This document shows, one piece after another, positions 53,154 through 61,712 of a DNA stretch of 64,000 nt (its first letter is position 1; each line of letters starts with the position of its first letter). Origin of the DNA: Pontibacillus yanchengensis (GTDB lineage Bacteria > Bacillota > Bacilli > Bacillales > BH030062); contig NZ_WMEU01000007.1 in the NCBI RefSeq assembly GCF_009856295.1, positions 1 to 64,000 on the forward strand, written 5' to 3'. Position numbers and translations under genes: made by a program. The notes under the pieces were generated by a model. It was not told where the DNA came from, made no database searches, and worked only from the letters and a program-made list of their open reading frames with translations.

Positions 53154-53352
53154 AAAATATTGTATGTAAAAAGTCGGATAATAAGGAGATGGCCGTTTTC
53201 TAATTTGTAACGCTGATGTGTACATTTATATAACGATCATACCAGAAAACAATGAACAACTCATGCCTTAGAAAAGTTCGAACAAACAATGTAACCTCAT
53301 CGAACTGTCCTACTTTTTAGGATGAAGGCAATAAAATACTAGGAGGAAAATA

Positions 53353-54933
53353 ATGACCGACGAAACGAATAGGAGAACGGGGATTGACTGGGTCTCATTT
53401 ATTATTAGTGGTGGATTTCTCGTTTTATTCCTACTATTATCTCTCTTTAATAAAACGCTAATGGGTGAATGGATCTCAACTTCGTTCGACTTTTCCGTTA
53501 AATTCTTTGGAGCATTTTGGCAATTGCTATTGTTAGCAACATTTATTGTTGGAATCGCTTTAGCACTATCAAAATATGGAAAAGTGAAACTAGGTAAATT
53601 AGAAAAACCTGAAAATGGATACTTCCGTTGGGTTTCTATGATTCTATGTACACTATTAGCTAGTGGAGGAGTATTCTGGGCAGCAGGTGAACCACTTTAT
53701 CACTTCTTAACCACACCTCCATTGTTTGCAGAAGAAGGCATGACAAAAGCAGAAGCTGTGGTACCAGGTTTAGCGCAGAGTTTTTTCCACTGGGGCTTTA
53801 CTGCTTGGGCATGCTTAGGTACTGTAACAACGATTGTGTTAATGTACGCTCACTACCATAAAGGGTTTCCATTAAAACCTCGTACGATGTTATACCCTAT
53901 GGTTGGTGAAAGGATATTTAAGAAAAACAGCGTGCTTGGTTCAACTGCTGACATTGTATCCATCATCGCCGTTGCAGCGGGTACAATAGGTCCAATTGGT
54001 TTCTTAGGGCTGCAGGTTGGCTATGCACTTCAATATTTATTTAATATACCAGATACAATGTTCACACAATCCATTGTCATCATATTCTTGGTAACCGTAG
54101 CCTCCATCTCCGCTGCCTCTGGTGTAGATAAAGGTATTCAGTTAATGAGTCGTTTAAATGTAGGACTTGCGCTTATTCTTATGATTGGCATGCTAATACT
54201 AGGCCCTACCATGTTTATTATTGATTCATTCATTGGCGCAGAAGCATTTCAAATCCAAAACTTCATGCGCATGAGCTTGTATCGTGGAGAAGACAGCTGG
54301 CTTGGTTATTGGACTATATTCTTCTGGGGTTGGTTCATTGGATTTGGACCAGCAATGGCGATGTTTATTAGTCGAATTTCTAGAGGACGTACCATTCGCG
54401 AGCTTATACTAGCAGTAGCCATTATCGCACCACTTGTAAGTAACTTCTGGTTCGCTTCTGTTGGTGGATCTGGACTATTCTATGAACTACAAAACCCAGG
54501 GTCCGTTTCCACTGCCTTAAATGAAACAGGCATGCCAGCAGCCGTAATGGCTATCATGGATCAAGTTCCACTTGGAATTGTGATGGCGTCTGGTTTCTTA
54601 ATTGTAACGGTTGTGTTTGTGGCAACGACAGCTGACTCTATGTCCTACTCTGTTGCTGTAACACTAACAGGCCATGCACATCCACCACGCCAACTTCGCG
54701 TATTCTGGGCGTTACTATTCGGTGCTATAGCTGCGACTCTTTTAGGTATCGGCGAAAGCAGTATCCAAACACTGCAAAACTTTATCGTTGTTACAGCCGT
54801 TCCTGTATCCATTCTAATGCTACCGCCAGTCTGGTTGGCTCCTAAGGTTGCCAAACGTATGGCGATAGAACAAGGGATTATCGCTGAAAAAGAAACACCA
54901 GAAACGGTTGAAGAGCAAAGGAAAACTTCTTAA
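53353..54933 (+). CDS. BCCT family betaine/carnitine/choline-type transporter
   Basis: The 526-residue protein has twelve predicted helices. The BCCT core appears as GVFWAAGEPLYHFLTTPP, FHWGFTAWACLGTVTTIVLM, and a version of the W-rich signature WTIFFWGWFIGFGPAMAMFI followed by SRISRGRTIRELI. These transporters take up compatible solutes such as glycine betaine, usually with Na+. The third and fourth parts of the signature deviate from the OpuD/BetP consensus (GFGP instead of SWSP/SWAP), so the substrate may differ. A terminator follows. Confidence 0.92.
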   Translation: MTDETNRRTGIDWVSFIISGGFLVLFLLLSLFNKTLMGEWISTSFDFSVKFFGAFWQLLLLATFIVGIALALSKYGKVKLGKLEKPENGYFRWVSMILCTLLASGGVFWAAGEPLYHFLTTPPLFAEEGMTKAEAVVPGLAQSFFHWGFTAWACLGTVTTIVLMYAHYHKGFPLKPRTMLYPMVGERIFKKNSVLGSTADIVSIIAVAAGTIGPIGFLGLQVGYALQYLFNIPDTMFTQSIVIIFLVTVASISAASGVDKGIQLMSRLNVGLALILMIGMLILGPTMFIIDSFIGAEAFQIQNFMRMSLYRGEDSWLGYWTIFFWGWFIGFGPAMAMFISRISRGRTIRELILAVAIIAPLVSNFWFASVGGSGLFYELQNPGSVSTALNETGMPAAVMAIMDQVPLGIVMASGFLIVTVVFVATTADSMSYSVAVTLTGHAHPPRQLRVFWALLFGAIAATLLGIGESSIQTLQNFIVVTAVPVSILMLPPVWLAPKVAKRMAIEQGIIAEKETPETVEEQRKTS

Positions 54934-54953
54934 GGACTTACTAATCAGAGATA

Positions 54954-54990
54954 AAGAGTCTAACCTAGATGGTTAGACTCTTTTTTTGCC
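54954..54990 (+). terminator. Terminator of the BCCT gene
   Basis: Stem GAGTCTAACC/GGTTAGACTC around TAGAT, then TTTTTTT. Confidence 0.9.
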
Positions 54991-55017
54991 TTATTAGATA
55001 TTAATGTTAATATTTCA

Positions 55018-55262
55018 TAATCGCCCTATTATCTGGAAGACTTGGATTCGAGATACGCTTGGGATTGCGTTATGCGCTTTCTATTCAACATATGCTCTCT
55101 CCGTAGTGCAGTTTGCTCTCTTCCATCCCGCTTATGCTCTCTTCGTAGTGCAGTTCGCTCTCTTCCATCCCGCTTATGCTCTCTTCTCTCTGGTACCCGA
55201 CTTTCCAGCACTATTCTATCCCAAATTATCTCGAATCCAAGTCTTCAATATCACGCTCTTCA
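55018..55262. repeat. Family C element with terminal inverted repeats and internal 42-bp tandem repeat
   Basis: Left end ATCTGGAAGACTTGGATTCG-AGATA (from 55029), right end TATCTCGAATCCAAGTCTTC (to about 55247) are inverted copies. Inside is a 42-bp unit (TATGCTCTCTCCGTAGTGCA, then GTTTGCTCTCTTCCATCCCGCT) repeated twice from about 55089, with a third partial copy. Confidence 0.78.
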
Positions 55263-55317
55263 TGTTATTGGATGTGTGATAGAATGGAAGGAAATTATTG
55301 GAGGTATAAGTTAGGTT

Positions 55318-55941
55318 ATGTTTAAAGAAACCATTGAAACGATAGATGAACTTGAACAAAAAGTTGGAAAGCCAGGTAAAATAGCCGCAAATAAAGTCAT
55401 TAACTACATAGATGATCATTGTTATGAATTTATCAGTCTATCTCCCTTTCTGACGATTTCCACTTGCGGAGCAGACGGAAGCTGTGATGTATCCCCTCGA
55501 GGCGATGACCCAGGGTTTGTACATGTTGTAGATGATAATCACCTTGTCATTCCTGAACGACCTGGAAATAAACGAGTAGATTCGATACGAAACATCCTAG
55601 AGAACCGTAACATCGGCATGCTGTTTATAATCCCCGGCGTTGAAGAAACACTACGAATCAATGGTAAAGCTACTATTATCCAAGATGCAGCTATTTTAGA
55701 AAAGATGGCTGCTAAAGGGCATGTACCTACCGTAGGTATAGGCGTCAAAGTGGAAGAGGTCTTCATTCACTGTGCCAAAGCATTTAAGCGATCCCAGTTA
55801 TGGGACCCCTCCACATGGCTCGCACAAGAAGACCGCCCTAGACCAGCAAAAATATTAGCAGAACACGCTAAAGCTCTCCAAATGAACGAACAGCAGGTAG
55901 CTTCTTCTTTACATGAATCTTATACGAAACGGTTGTACTAA
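55318..55941 (+). CDS. Pyridoxamine 5'-phosphate oxidase-like FMN-binding protein
   Basis: The 207-residue protein has the split-barrel pattern of the MSMEG_1061-like PPOX group: FISLSPFLTISTCGADGSCD, SPRGDDPGFVHVVDDNHLVI, RPGNKRVDSIRNILENRNIG and LRINGKATII, ending with KAFKRSQLWDPSTW. It binds flavin and probably reduces a cofactor or xenobiotic. Start ATG lies 12 nt after TTGGAGG. Confidence 0.88.
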   Translation: MFKETIETIDELEQKVGKPGKIAANKVINYIDDHCYEFISLSPFLTISTCGADGSCDVSPRGDDPGFVHVVDDNHLVIPERPGNKRVDSIRNILENRNIGMLFIIPGVEETLRINGKATIIQDAAILEKMAAKGHVPTVGIGVKVEEVFIHCAKAFKRSQLWDPSTWLAQEDRPRPAKILAEHAKALQMNEQQVASSLHESYTKRLY

Positions 55942-55960
55942 TTAGCGAGAAGTCCACTTT

Positions 55961-56557
55961 TCACCTCATCCCAACGACACAGGCTGTTTTAGTAGGCTTT
56001 CCAGGTCGTAAATGAATTCGTATATGTCTGAATCCCGCCTCTTCCATAAAAGCTTGAATTTGACCTGAGGCATTTTCTGTAGTGTCATCCATTGCCTCTT
56101 TTTCATGTGGTTGTAGGGTAACCGCGATTTTTCCTCCATCATTCATATTTTCCTTAATAATCTTCAGCACTTCTACTGGATTTTCCCAGTACGGAATATT
56201 ATTAATAGCTATCACCTTATCAATAGGTGATGAAAAAGAGGATAGCTCATCAGCTTTCAGGTTATCTAACTGAATCCACCCTTTTCTCACACCTTTTTCA
56301 TTACGTCGTTTTGCTTGTTCAACCATTGCCTTAGACGGATCAACACCTGATATACGGATGTGTCCAATCTTCTTCGAGAGCTTTCTTATACAATAACCGG
56401 GACCAAATCCTATCTCCAGAACATGCTGGTTTGGTTGTATATTTAAAAAGGATAACGTCCACTTACTTATTTTGGCGTTCTCCCTGTACATAAACCATCC
56501 TACTACTTTCCCTATTAGACCTTTTGGTTTGGAAAACTGTGAAACAAATAATCCCAT
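55961..56557 (-). CDS. Class I SAM-dependent methyltransferase
   Basis: The 198-residue protein has motif I VLEIGFGPGYCIRKL, post-I SGVDPSKAMVEQAKRR, VIAINNIPYWENP and GGKIAVTLQPHEK. The N-terminus (GKVVGWFMYRENAKISKWTL) suggests a small-molecule methyltransferase. Substrate unknown. Start after AAGGAGG. Confidence 0.87.
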   Translation of the reverse strand: MGLFVSQFSKPKGLIGKVVGWFMYRENAKISKWTLSFLNIQPNQHVLEIGFGPGYCIRKLSKKIGHIRISGVDPSKAMVEQAKRRNEKGVRKGWIQLDNLKADELSSFSSPIDKVIAINNIPYWENPVEVLKIIKENMNDGGKIAVTLQPHEKEAMDDTTENASGQIQAFMEEAGFRHIRIHLRPGKPTKTACVVGMR

Positions 56558-56699
56558 CTATTTACCTCCTTCATACCCTTTACATCATACCCGTTTCCCC
56601 CATGTTTTAAGATGAATTATAGGTGTGTCGAGGCATAATTCTTCCCCTAGTATCATGAACTAAATAGTAGTGATACTTTTATGAAAGGTGGAATGCACG

Positions 56700-57374
56700 T
56701 TGTATTATCCCCCTTCTCCTCCATACAGACAGGCCGAACGATCCTCTCAGCGAATCATGACCGTTACTGGAATTGGCACACTTTCTGCAACACCAACTAT
56801 CGTTAAGATTCAGTTAGGGGTTGTTACGGAAGGTGAAGAACTGACCAAGACGCAACAAGAGAACGCACAAGCTATGAATAATGTCATACAATCGTTAAAT
56901 CAAATGGGCATACCTTCAGAAAATATTCAAACCGTCGATTACTATATTTACCCACAATATGATTATGTTGATGGAAAACAAGAGTTTAAGGGGTATCAGG
57001 TCACACACATGATTTCCGTTACAATCGAAAATCTAGAAGAAACAGGTACCGTTATTGATACCGCTGTAAAAAATGGCGCAAACCGTGTATCGAACATACA
57101 GTTTACAATTAAAGACCCTCAAGAATTTTACGCTAAAGCGTTACGGGAGGCGTTAAACGATTGCGTAGTCAAAGCTCAAACAATGGCAGACACACTAAAT
57201 CTTAACCTAGATCCTACTCCAATAAAGATTGTGGAGCGTGTTCAAGAAACACCTTCCTCCAACCAAACATTAGCCAAGTCTGAGGCAGTCGCTGGCGTAT
57301 CCACTAAAATTGAACCTGGTCAACTCGAAATCATTGCGCGAGTGGAAGCACAGTTTCAGTATTTCTCCCCCTAA
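56700..57374 (+). CDS. SIMPL domain (DUF541) protein
   Basis: The 224-residue protein has the SIMPL core: ITVTGIGTLSATP-type start (MTVTGIGTLSATPTIVKIQL), VTEGEELTKTQQENAQAMNN, DYYIYPQYDYVDGKQEFKGY and a VKNGANRVSNIQFTI segment. Family members include BP26/OmpA-like and periplasmic stress proteins; this one has no clear signal peptide. TTG at 56700 lies 8 nt after AGGTGG; an in-frame GTG at 56688 overlaps that site. Confidence 0.86.
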   Translation: MYYPPSPPYRQAERSSQRIMTVTGIGTLSATPTIVKIQLGVVTEGEELTKTQQENAQAMNNVIQSLNQMGIPSENIQTVDYYIYPQYDYVDGKQEFKGYQVTHMISVTIENLEETGTVIDTAVKNGANRVSNIQFTIKDPQEFYAKALREALNDCVVKAQTMADTLNLNLDPTPIKIVERVQETPSSNQTLAKSEAVAGVSTKIEPGQLEIIARVEAQFQYFSP

Positions 57375-57429
57375 TGTATAAGCATATCCTTCCTCTTTAA
57401 TATAGGAGAATAGAAAAAAGACCACCCTT

Positions 57430-57477
57430 AAAGAAAGGAGGGCGAAATCATATTGTGATTTCGCCTTCCTTTCTTCT
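57430..57477 (+). terminator. Terminator of the SIMPL gene
   Basis: A long stem GAAAGGAGGGCGAAATCA/TGATTTCGCCTTCCTTTC (57433-57473) with loop TATTG, then TTCTAC. Confidence 0.82.
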
Positions 57478-57541
57478 ACATAGATTAAATCCTTTATAGC
57501 TAGCACATCATATATGCTGATTGCTTTACTTATTTCCTACA

Positions 57542-57566
57542 GTTTATTAATTTTAATAATGGGTAC
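57542..57566 (+). promoter_or_regulatory. Possible sigma-B promoter of the FMN reductase gene
   Basis: GTTTAT (57542-57547), 13-nt spacer, GGGTAC (57561-57566). Each box differs from the sigma-B consensus (GTTTAA; GGGTAT) at the last base. The start codon is 38 nt further on. Confidence 0.5.
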
Positions 57567-57603
57567 TCTTGAACACACACTACTACTCAAGGAGTGATAT
57601 TCA

Positions 57604-58146
57604 ATGAAAATTGCAGCAATTGTTGGCTCTAATCGTGAAGACTCCTATAACAAAAAAGTAGCAACCTTTATACAAGATCGCTACCGGGATTCGATGGACA
57701 TTGAATTAATCAATATTAGGGACTTTCCTTTATACAATCAGGATGATGAAGAAGTACCTCCTGAAACGGTTCAATCTGCTGTAGAGCAAATCCATAATAG
57801 TGATGGTATCCTATTTGTTACACCAGAGTACAATCACTCTATACCTGCAGTGCTTAAAAATGCGATCGACTGGTTCTCGCGCTCCGGAAGACCAACAGCC
57901 GGAAAGCCAACTATGATTGCTGGAGCTTCCCAAGGAGCACTAGGTACCGTACGCTCACAACTACACCTGCGACAAATCTTAAATGCTCCTGGTGTGTCAG
58001 CCAAAGTGCTTCCTCAAAATGAGATATTCCTTGGAACCATACAAGACAAATTTGACGATAATGGGCAATTAACCGATCCTGGAACCATTGATTTTATTGA
58101 TAACGTGGTGACAAACTTTAAAGATTGGATTAACCAAGTAAGCTAA
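57604..58146 (+). CDS. NADPH-dependent FMN reductase
   Basis: The 180-residue flavodoxin-like protein has IAAIVGSNREDSYNKKVATF, the ILFVTPEYNHSIPAVLKNAI flavin-binding motif, DWFSR, and GASQGALGTVRSQLHLRQIL. It is of the azoreductase/chromate-reductase type and reduces FMN, quinones or azo compounds with NADPH. Start after AAGGAG. A sigma-B-like promoter suggests stress control. Confidence 0.92.
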   Translation: MKIAAIVGSNREDSYNKKVATFIQDRYRDSMDIELINIRDFPLYNQDDEEVPPETVQSAVEQIHNSDGILFVTPEYNHSIPAVLKNAIDWFSRSGRPTAGKPTMIAGASQGALGTVRSQLHLRQILNAPGVSAKVLPQNEIFLGTIQDKFDDNGQLTDPGTIDFIDNVVTNFKDWINQVS

Positions 58147-58171
58147 AGCTTATTGAAACATAAATAAACAT

Positions 58172-58212
58172 GAAAATGGGCACTTCTCATTTTTAGAGAA
58201 GTGCCCTATTTT
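58172..58212 (+). terminator. Terminator of the FMN reductase gene
   Basis: Stem GGGCACTTCTC/GAGAAGTGCCC (58178-58206) around ATTTTTA, then TATTTT. Confidence 0.88.
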
Positions 58213-58309
58213 ATAAGTAAAGAAAGCATAAGTTCTGGCGCTTGTGCTTTTCTTATAAGTTAATCTACATAGCCGATTACTACTAATAGATAGGAAGATA
58301 AGCATGATA

Positions 58310-58344
58310 AAATAAAAAGGAGTGCTAAACCTAGCACTCCTAAA
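58310..58344 (-). terminator. Terminator of the thioredoxin-like gene
   Basis: Stem GGAGTGCTA/TAGCACTCC around GGTT, then TTTTTTATTTT on the minus strand. Confidence 0.88.
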
Positions 58345-58354
58345 AATACCTACT

Positions 58355-58678
58355 TTATTTTGAAATAGAAGCGCTTAAGAACTCTTGCACTTCCTCTGGT
58401 GTTTTTGCGTTAGCACTATGAAGATGAGCTTTCTTTTCTCCGTTTTGGAAGATTAAAATACTAGGAATGCCCATTACTTCATATTCTTGAGCCACTTCTG
58501 GTAGTTCGTCACGATTAATTTCATACCACTCGAACTTATTGTATTCTTCTAAAATATCACCAATGAACATATCCATTCGCTTACAATCCGGACACCAGTT
58601 ACCAGAAAACTTGATGATTACCGGTTGTTCGCCTTGGATGGTCTTATCAAAGACACTTCTATCATGAATAAACTCCAT
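58355..58678 (-). CDS. Thioredoxin family protein
   Basis: The 107-residue protein has the active site FSGNWCPDCKRMD (CPDC), WYEINRDELPEVAQEYEVMG, and the cis-Pro motif GIPSILIFQNGEKK. The CPDC centre is seen in YtpP/YdbP-like proteins rather than housekeeping TrxA (CGPC). Start follows AAGGAGG. Confidence 0.9.
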   Translation of the reverse strand: MEFIHDRSVFDKTIQGEQPVIIKFSGNWCPDCKRMDMFIGDILEEYNKFEWYEINRDELPEVAQEYEVMGIPSILIFQNGEKKAHLHSANAKTPEEVQEFLSASISK

Positions 58679-58830
58679 TAATTGGACCTCCTTAATAATG
58701 GTTCATACTTATTAAATCATATTAGAGCCTATCAGAAAATACCTATGCTCACAAATGTAAGGTGGATTACATCCTTTCTTTATAGCATATCTGTATAATA
58801 AAAGAACAAACACTCAGGGGGCTGGGAAAC

Positions 58831-60063
58831 ATGAAAAAATCAGGCTTAGCTGGATTTATTGTCTTAATACTTTTGTTATCTGCCTGCAACCAAGGACAAA
58901 CACAGCAGTCAAACCCTAACGACCTTTCATGGGATGAAATAAAACAACAAGCAGATGGGACTACCGTAAATATTCACATGTGGGGTGGAGATGAAGGAAT
59001 TAACCAGTACATGGACGAATGGGTAGCGCCTAGATTAAAGGAACAGTACAACATTACCCTTGAACGCGTTCCGATGGATACCCAAAATATACTACAAAAA
59101 CTCCAATCTGAAAAACAAGCTGGAAAAAAAGATGGAACAATAGATATTGTATGGGTGAACGGTGAAAACTTTAAAAATGCTAAGGAAAACGACCTTCTGT
59201 ATGGTCCATTTCGAGATCAACTTCCTAATTTCAACGATTATTATGATCAAGATAGCTTAGCTTTCCAATACGATTTTGGTACTCCGACAGAGGGATATGA
59301 AGCTCCTTGGGGAAAGGTTCAGTTTGTATTTCAATATGACAGCAACAAAATATCCAATCCACCAAAGAGTTTCGATGAATTACAAACTTGGATTAAAGAA
59401 AATCCAGGAAAATTCACGTACCCTAACGCAGATGATTTCTCCGGAAATGCATTCTTGCGCCAACTTCTGTATGCAACTGTGGAAGACCCAAAGGAAATCA
59501 TTGAAGAACCATTTAGTAAGGAATATGCTTCTAAAAAAGCAGAACCTATGTGGGAATATTTAAATACCATCAAGCCTGACTTATGGAGAAATGGTGAGCA
59601 CTACCCTGCATCGCTTACAGAGCTAGACCGCCTGTATAGCCAAGGAGATATATGGATGACTATGGGCTATAACGAAGCTCGTGCAGAACATCTCATAGAA
59701 CAAGGAGTTTTCCCTGCATCAACTCGATCGTTTGTTATGGAACCTGGTTCACTTGGAAACACACACTTTTTAGCCATACCGTTTAATAGCTCAAATAAAC
59801 CCGGAGCTATGGCTGCGATTAACTTCCTGCTCTCTCCTGATGCTCAGTATAAGAAACTTGAACCAACTTATTGGGGGGATAATACACCAATAAGTGTAGA
59901 TAGACTTCCTGAAGAGCAGAAGAAGAAATTTGATTCTCTTAACCGAGGTGAAACTGTACTATCTACAGAGAAACTCGAAAACAGCTTTTTACCTGAAGCG
60001 GATTCAGGTTACGTGGAATGGATAAAGGAGAATTGGAAAGATGAGATTATCCGAAACAAATAA
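58831..60063 (+). CDS. ABC transporter substrate-binding lipoprotein, YnjB-like
   Basis: The 410-residue protein has a lipoprotein signal ending LLSACNQG (Cys19) and a family 1/YnjB-like binding fold (TVNIHMWGGDEGINQYMDEW, VWVNGENFKNAKENDLLYGP, GTPTEGYEAPWGKVQFVFQY, MTMGYNEARAEHLIEQGVFP). It is the first gene of a unit with two permeases and an ATPase, like E. coli ynjBCD. Ligand unknown. Start follows AGGGGGCTGGG. TATAAT upstream at about 58795 is a possible -10. Confidence 0.9.
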   Translation: MKKSGLAGFIVLILLLSACNQGQTQQSNPNDLSWDEIKQQADGTTVNIHMWGGDEGINQYMDEWVAPRLKEQYNITLERVPMDTQNILQKLQSEKQAGKKDGTIDIVWVNGENFKNAKENDLLYGPFRDQLPNFNDYYDQDSLAFQYDFGTPTEGYEAPWGKVQFVFQYDSNKISNPPKSFDELQTWIKENPGKFTYPNADDFSGNAFLRQLLYATVEDPKEIIEEPFSKEYASKKAEPMWEYLNTIKPDLWRNGEHYPASLTELDRLYSQGDIWMTMGYNEARAEHLIEQGVFPASTRSFVMEPGSLGNTHFLAIPFNSSNKPGAMAAINFLLSPDAQYKKLEPTYWGDNTPISVDRLPEEQKKKFDSLNRGETVLSTEKLENSFLPEADSGYVEWIKENWKDEIIRNK

Positions 60064-60901
60064 GGCTTGGTTGCTACTGCTACCAGCCTTTCTTTTTCTT
60101 TTACTACCTATTTATGGGTTACTATCTGCTTTATGGAGCAGTTTAAGAGTTAATGGCACGTTTTCTATATCCGTTTATCAACAATTATTGGCACGAGATG
60201 CCTTTTGGGGATCATTAATCTATAGTTTACGCATCGCTATTGTAGCAACGCTGTTATCCTTAGGCTTTGGCCTTTTGTTCACAAGGACATTCACAGAATA
60301 TATTAATAAAACATCTGGGAAGTTAGCTGCCTGGATTCCCATGCTATTCCCTCATTTCGTGTGGGGCTATCTCGTATTACTACTATTTCAACAAAGTGGC
60401 TTTATTTCTTATATGGCATTTCAAATGGGCATTATTGATTCAAGAGAAGCTTTTCCCATCTTAACGAATGATAAAAGTGGTTTCGGTATGATTCTAACGT
60501 ATATGGGAAAGGAGATACCTTTTGTTATTCTCATGCTCCTCCCTATTTATACGCAGCAAAATACCCATTATCAAGATCTTGTACAAACCCTTGGTGGAAA
60601 CCGATGGCATAGTTTTAAAGATGCAGAGTGGCCGTGGATTTTTCCTGTGTTACTGGAAACCGGTGTCATCTTATTTTCATTCATTTTTAGCGCATATGAA
60701 ATTCCGTATTTGCTCGGCGCTACATTCCCGGAAATGATTTCGATCCTTACCTATGATTGGTTTTATTCAGGTGATTGGAGTGAACGTCCACTCGCTTTCG
60801 CCGCGATGATTTCAACAAGTATCATTATCGGAATTATAGCATGGATAGGATTTTCATTAATGAATCGAAAACGCTGGCTGTTAACGAAAGGAAACCGGTA
60901 A
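60041..60901 (+). CDS. ABC transporter permease (YnjC N-terminal half-like)
   Basis: The 286-residue permease has six helices and a permease loop LVQTLGGNRWHSFKDAEWPW, the EAA-type contact (GGN-W-F--VEWP). In E. coli this part is the first half of YnjC. It overlaps the binding-protein gene by 23 nt. Start is ATG 60041, after AAGGAG inside the upstream gene. Confidence 0.88.
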   Translation: MRLSETNKAWLLLLPAFLFLLLPIYGLLSALWSSLRVNGTFSISVYQQLLARDAFWGSLIYSLRIAIVATLLSLGFGLLFTRTFTEYINKTSGKLAAWIPMLFPHFVWGYLVLLLFQQSGFISYMAFQMGIIDSREAFPILTNDKSGFGMILTYMGKEIPFVILMLLPIYTQQNTHYQDLVQTLGGNRWHSFKDAEWPWIFPVLLETGVILFSFIFSAYEIPYLLGATFPEMISILTYDWFYSGDWSERPLAFAAMISTSIIIGIIAWIGFSLMNRKRWLLTKGNR

Positions 60902-60902
60902 G

Positions 60903-61712
60903 ATGCAGTATAATTCAAGAATAAAAACTGCCAGCTTCTGGTTTTTGACAAGCGTTCTATTTCTATTTCCAGTGGTATTTTTAATTGTTAAGAGTTTCAC
61001 ACTACCTTGGAGGTATCAGGCTCACTTTCACATGCACTTTACACTTAGAGGATGGACTACACTCCTTTCAGAGAACCAATTAGTAAGCGCTACATTCATG
61101 TCTTTACTAATCGGCGGAGTTATAGTGATACTAAACCTACTCATTGGATTGTCAGCAGGAAAAGCATTGGCATTTTATCAATTCAAAGGAAAATCAATTA
61201 TGGATACGCTTTTTTTGCTACCTCTTATATTTCCTTTACTAGCGATTGCAATGGGGGTTCATATTGCAATGATACGACTCGGGTTGGCAGATATGTGGGT
61301 CGGTGTTGTTCTCATTCACCTGGTTCCCACCATTCCGTACAGTATAAAAATTCTACGGAATGGCTATGTATCGTTAGGATCAAATATACTGGAACAATCT
61401 ACTTCGCTTGGGGCTAATGTATGGAACCGATTCTTAACAATCGAGCTTCCATTATTGAAACCTGCTTTACGAAGTACGATTTTCTTAACGTTCGTCATTA
61501 GTCTCAGCCAATACGTCATCACTGCCATAATTGGTGGAGGAAACGTCGTAACATTGGCGATGGTCTATTTCCCTTTCTTACAATCTGCCAGTAGTACTGT
61601 TTTAGCAGCCTTTTCGATATGGTTTGCACTCGTACCAATCTTATTTTACATCATGGTAGAATTTATCCTATGCTTTTTGCCATACCAATCACCATGGAGG
61701 ATGAAATCATGA
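60903..61712 (+). CDS. ABC transporter permease (YnjC C-terminal half-like)
   Basis: The 269-residue permease has six helices and the EAA-like loop LEQSTSLGANVWNRFLTIEL. It begins 1 nt after the first permease stops. Together the two would replace the single fused YnjC protein. The stop overlaps the next start in an ATGA. Confidence 0.88.
   Translation: MQYNSRIKTASFWFLTSVLFLFPVVFLIVKSFTLPWRYQAHFHMHFTLRGWTTLLSENQLVSATFMSLLIGGVIVILNLLIGLSAGKALAFYQFKGKSIMDTLFLLPLIFPLLAIAMGVHIAMIRLGLADMWVGVVLIHLVPTIPYSIKILRNGYVSLGSNILEQSTSLGANVWNRFLTIELPLLKPALRSTIFLTFVISLSQYVITAIIGGGNVVTLAMVYFPFLQSASSTVLAAFSIWFALVPILFYIMVEFILCFLPYQSPWRMKS

Noticed and set aside
55089..55192. CRISPR-like spaced repeat
   Set aside because: The units are contiguous tandem copies with no spacers, and no cas genes are nearby.
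55029..55314. Overlapping frames with repeated residues (for example CSLRSAVCSLPSRL)
   Set aside because: They are readings of the 42-bp tandem repeat inside a family C element on both strands, not a gene.
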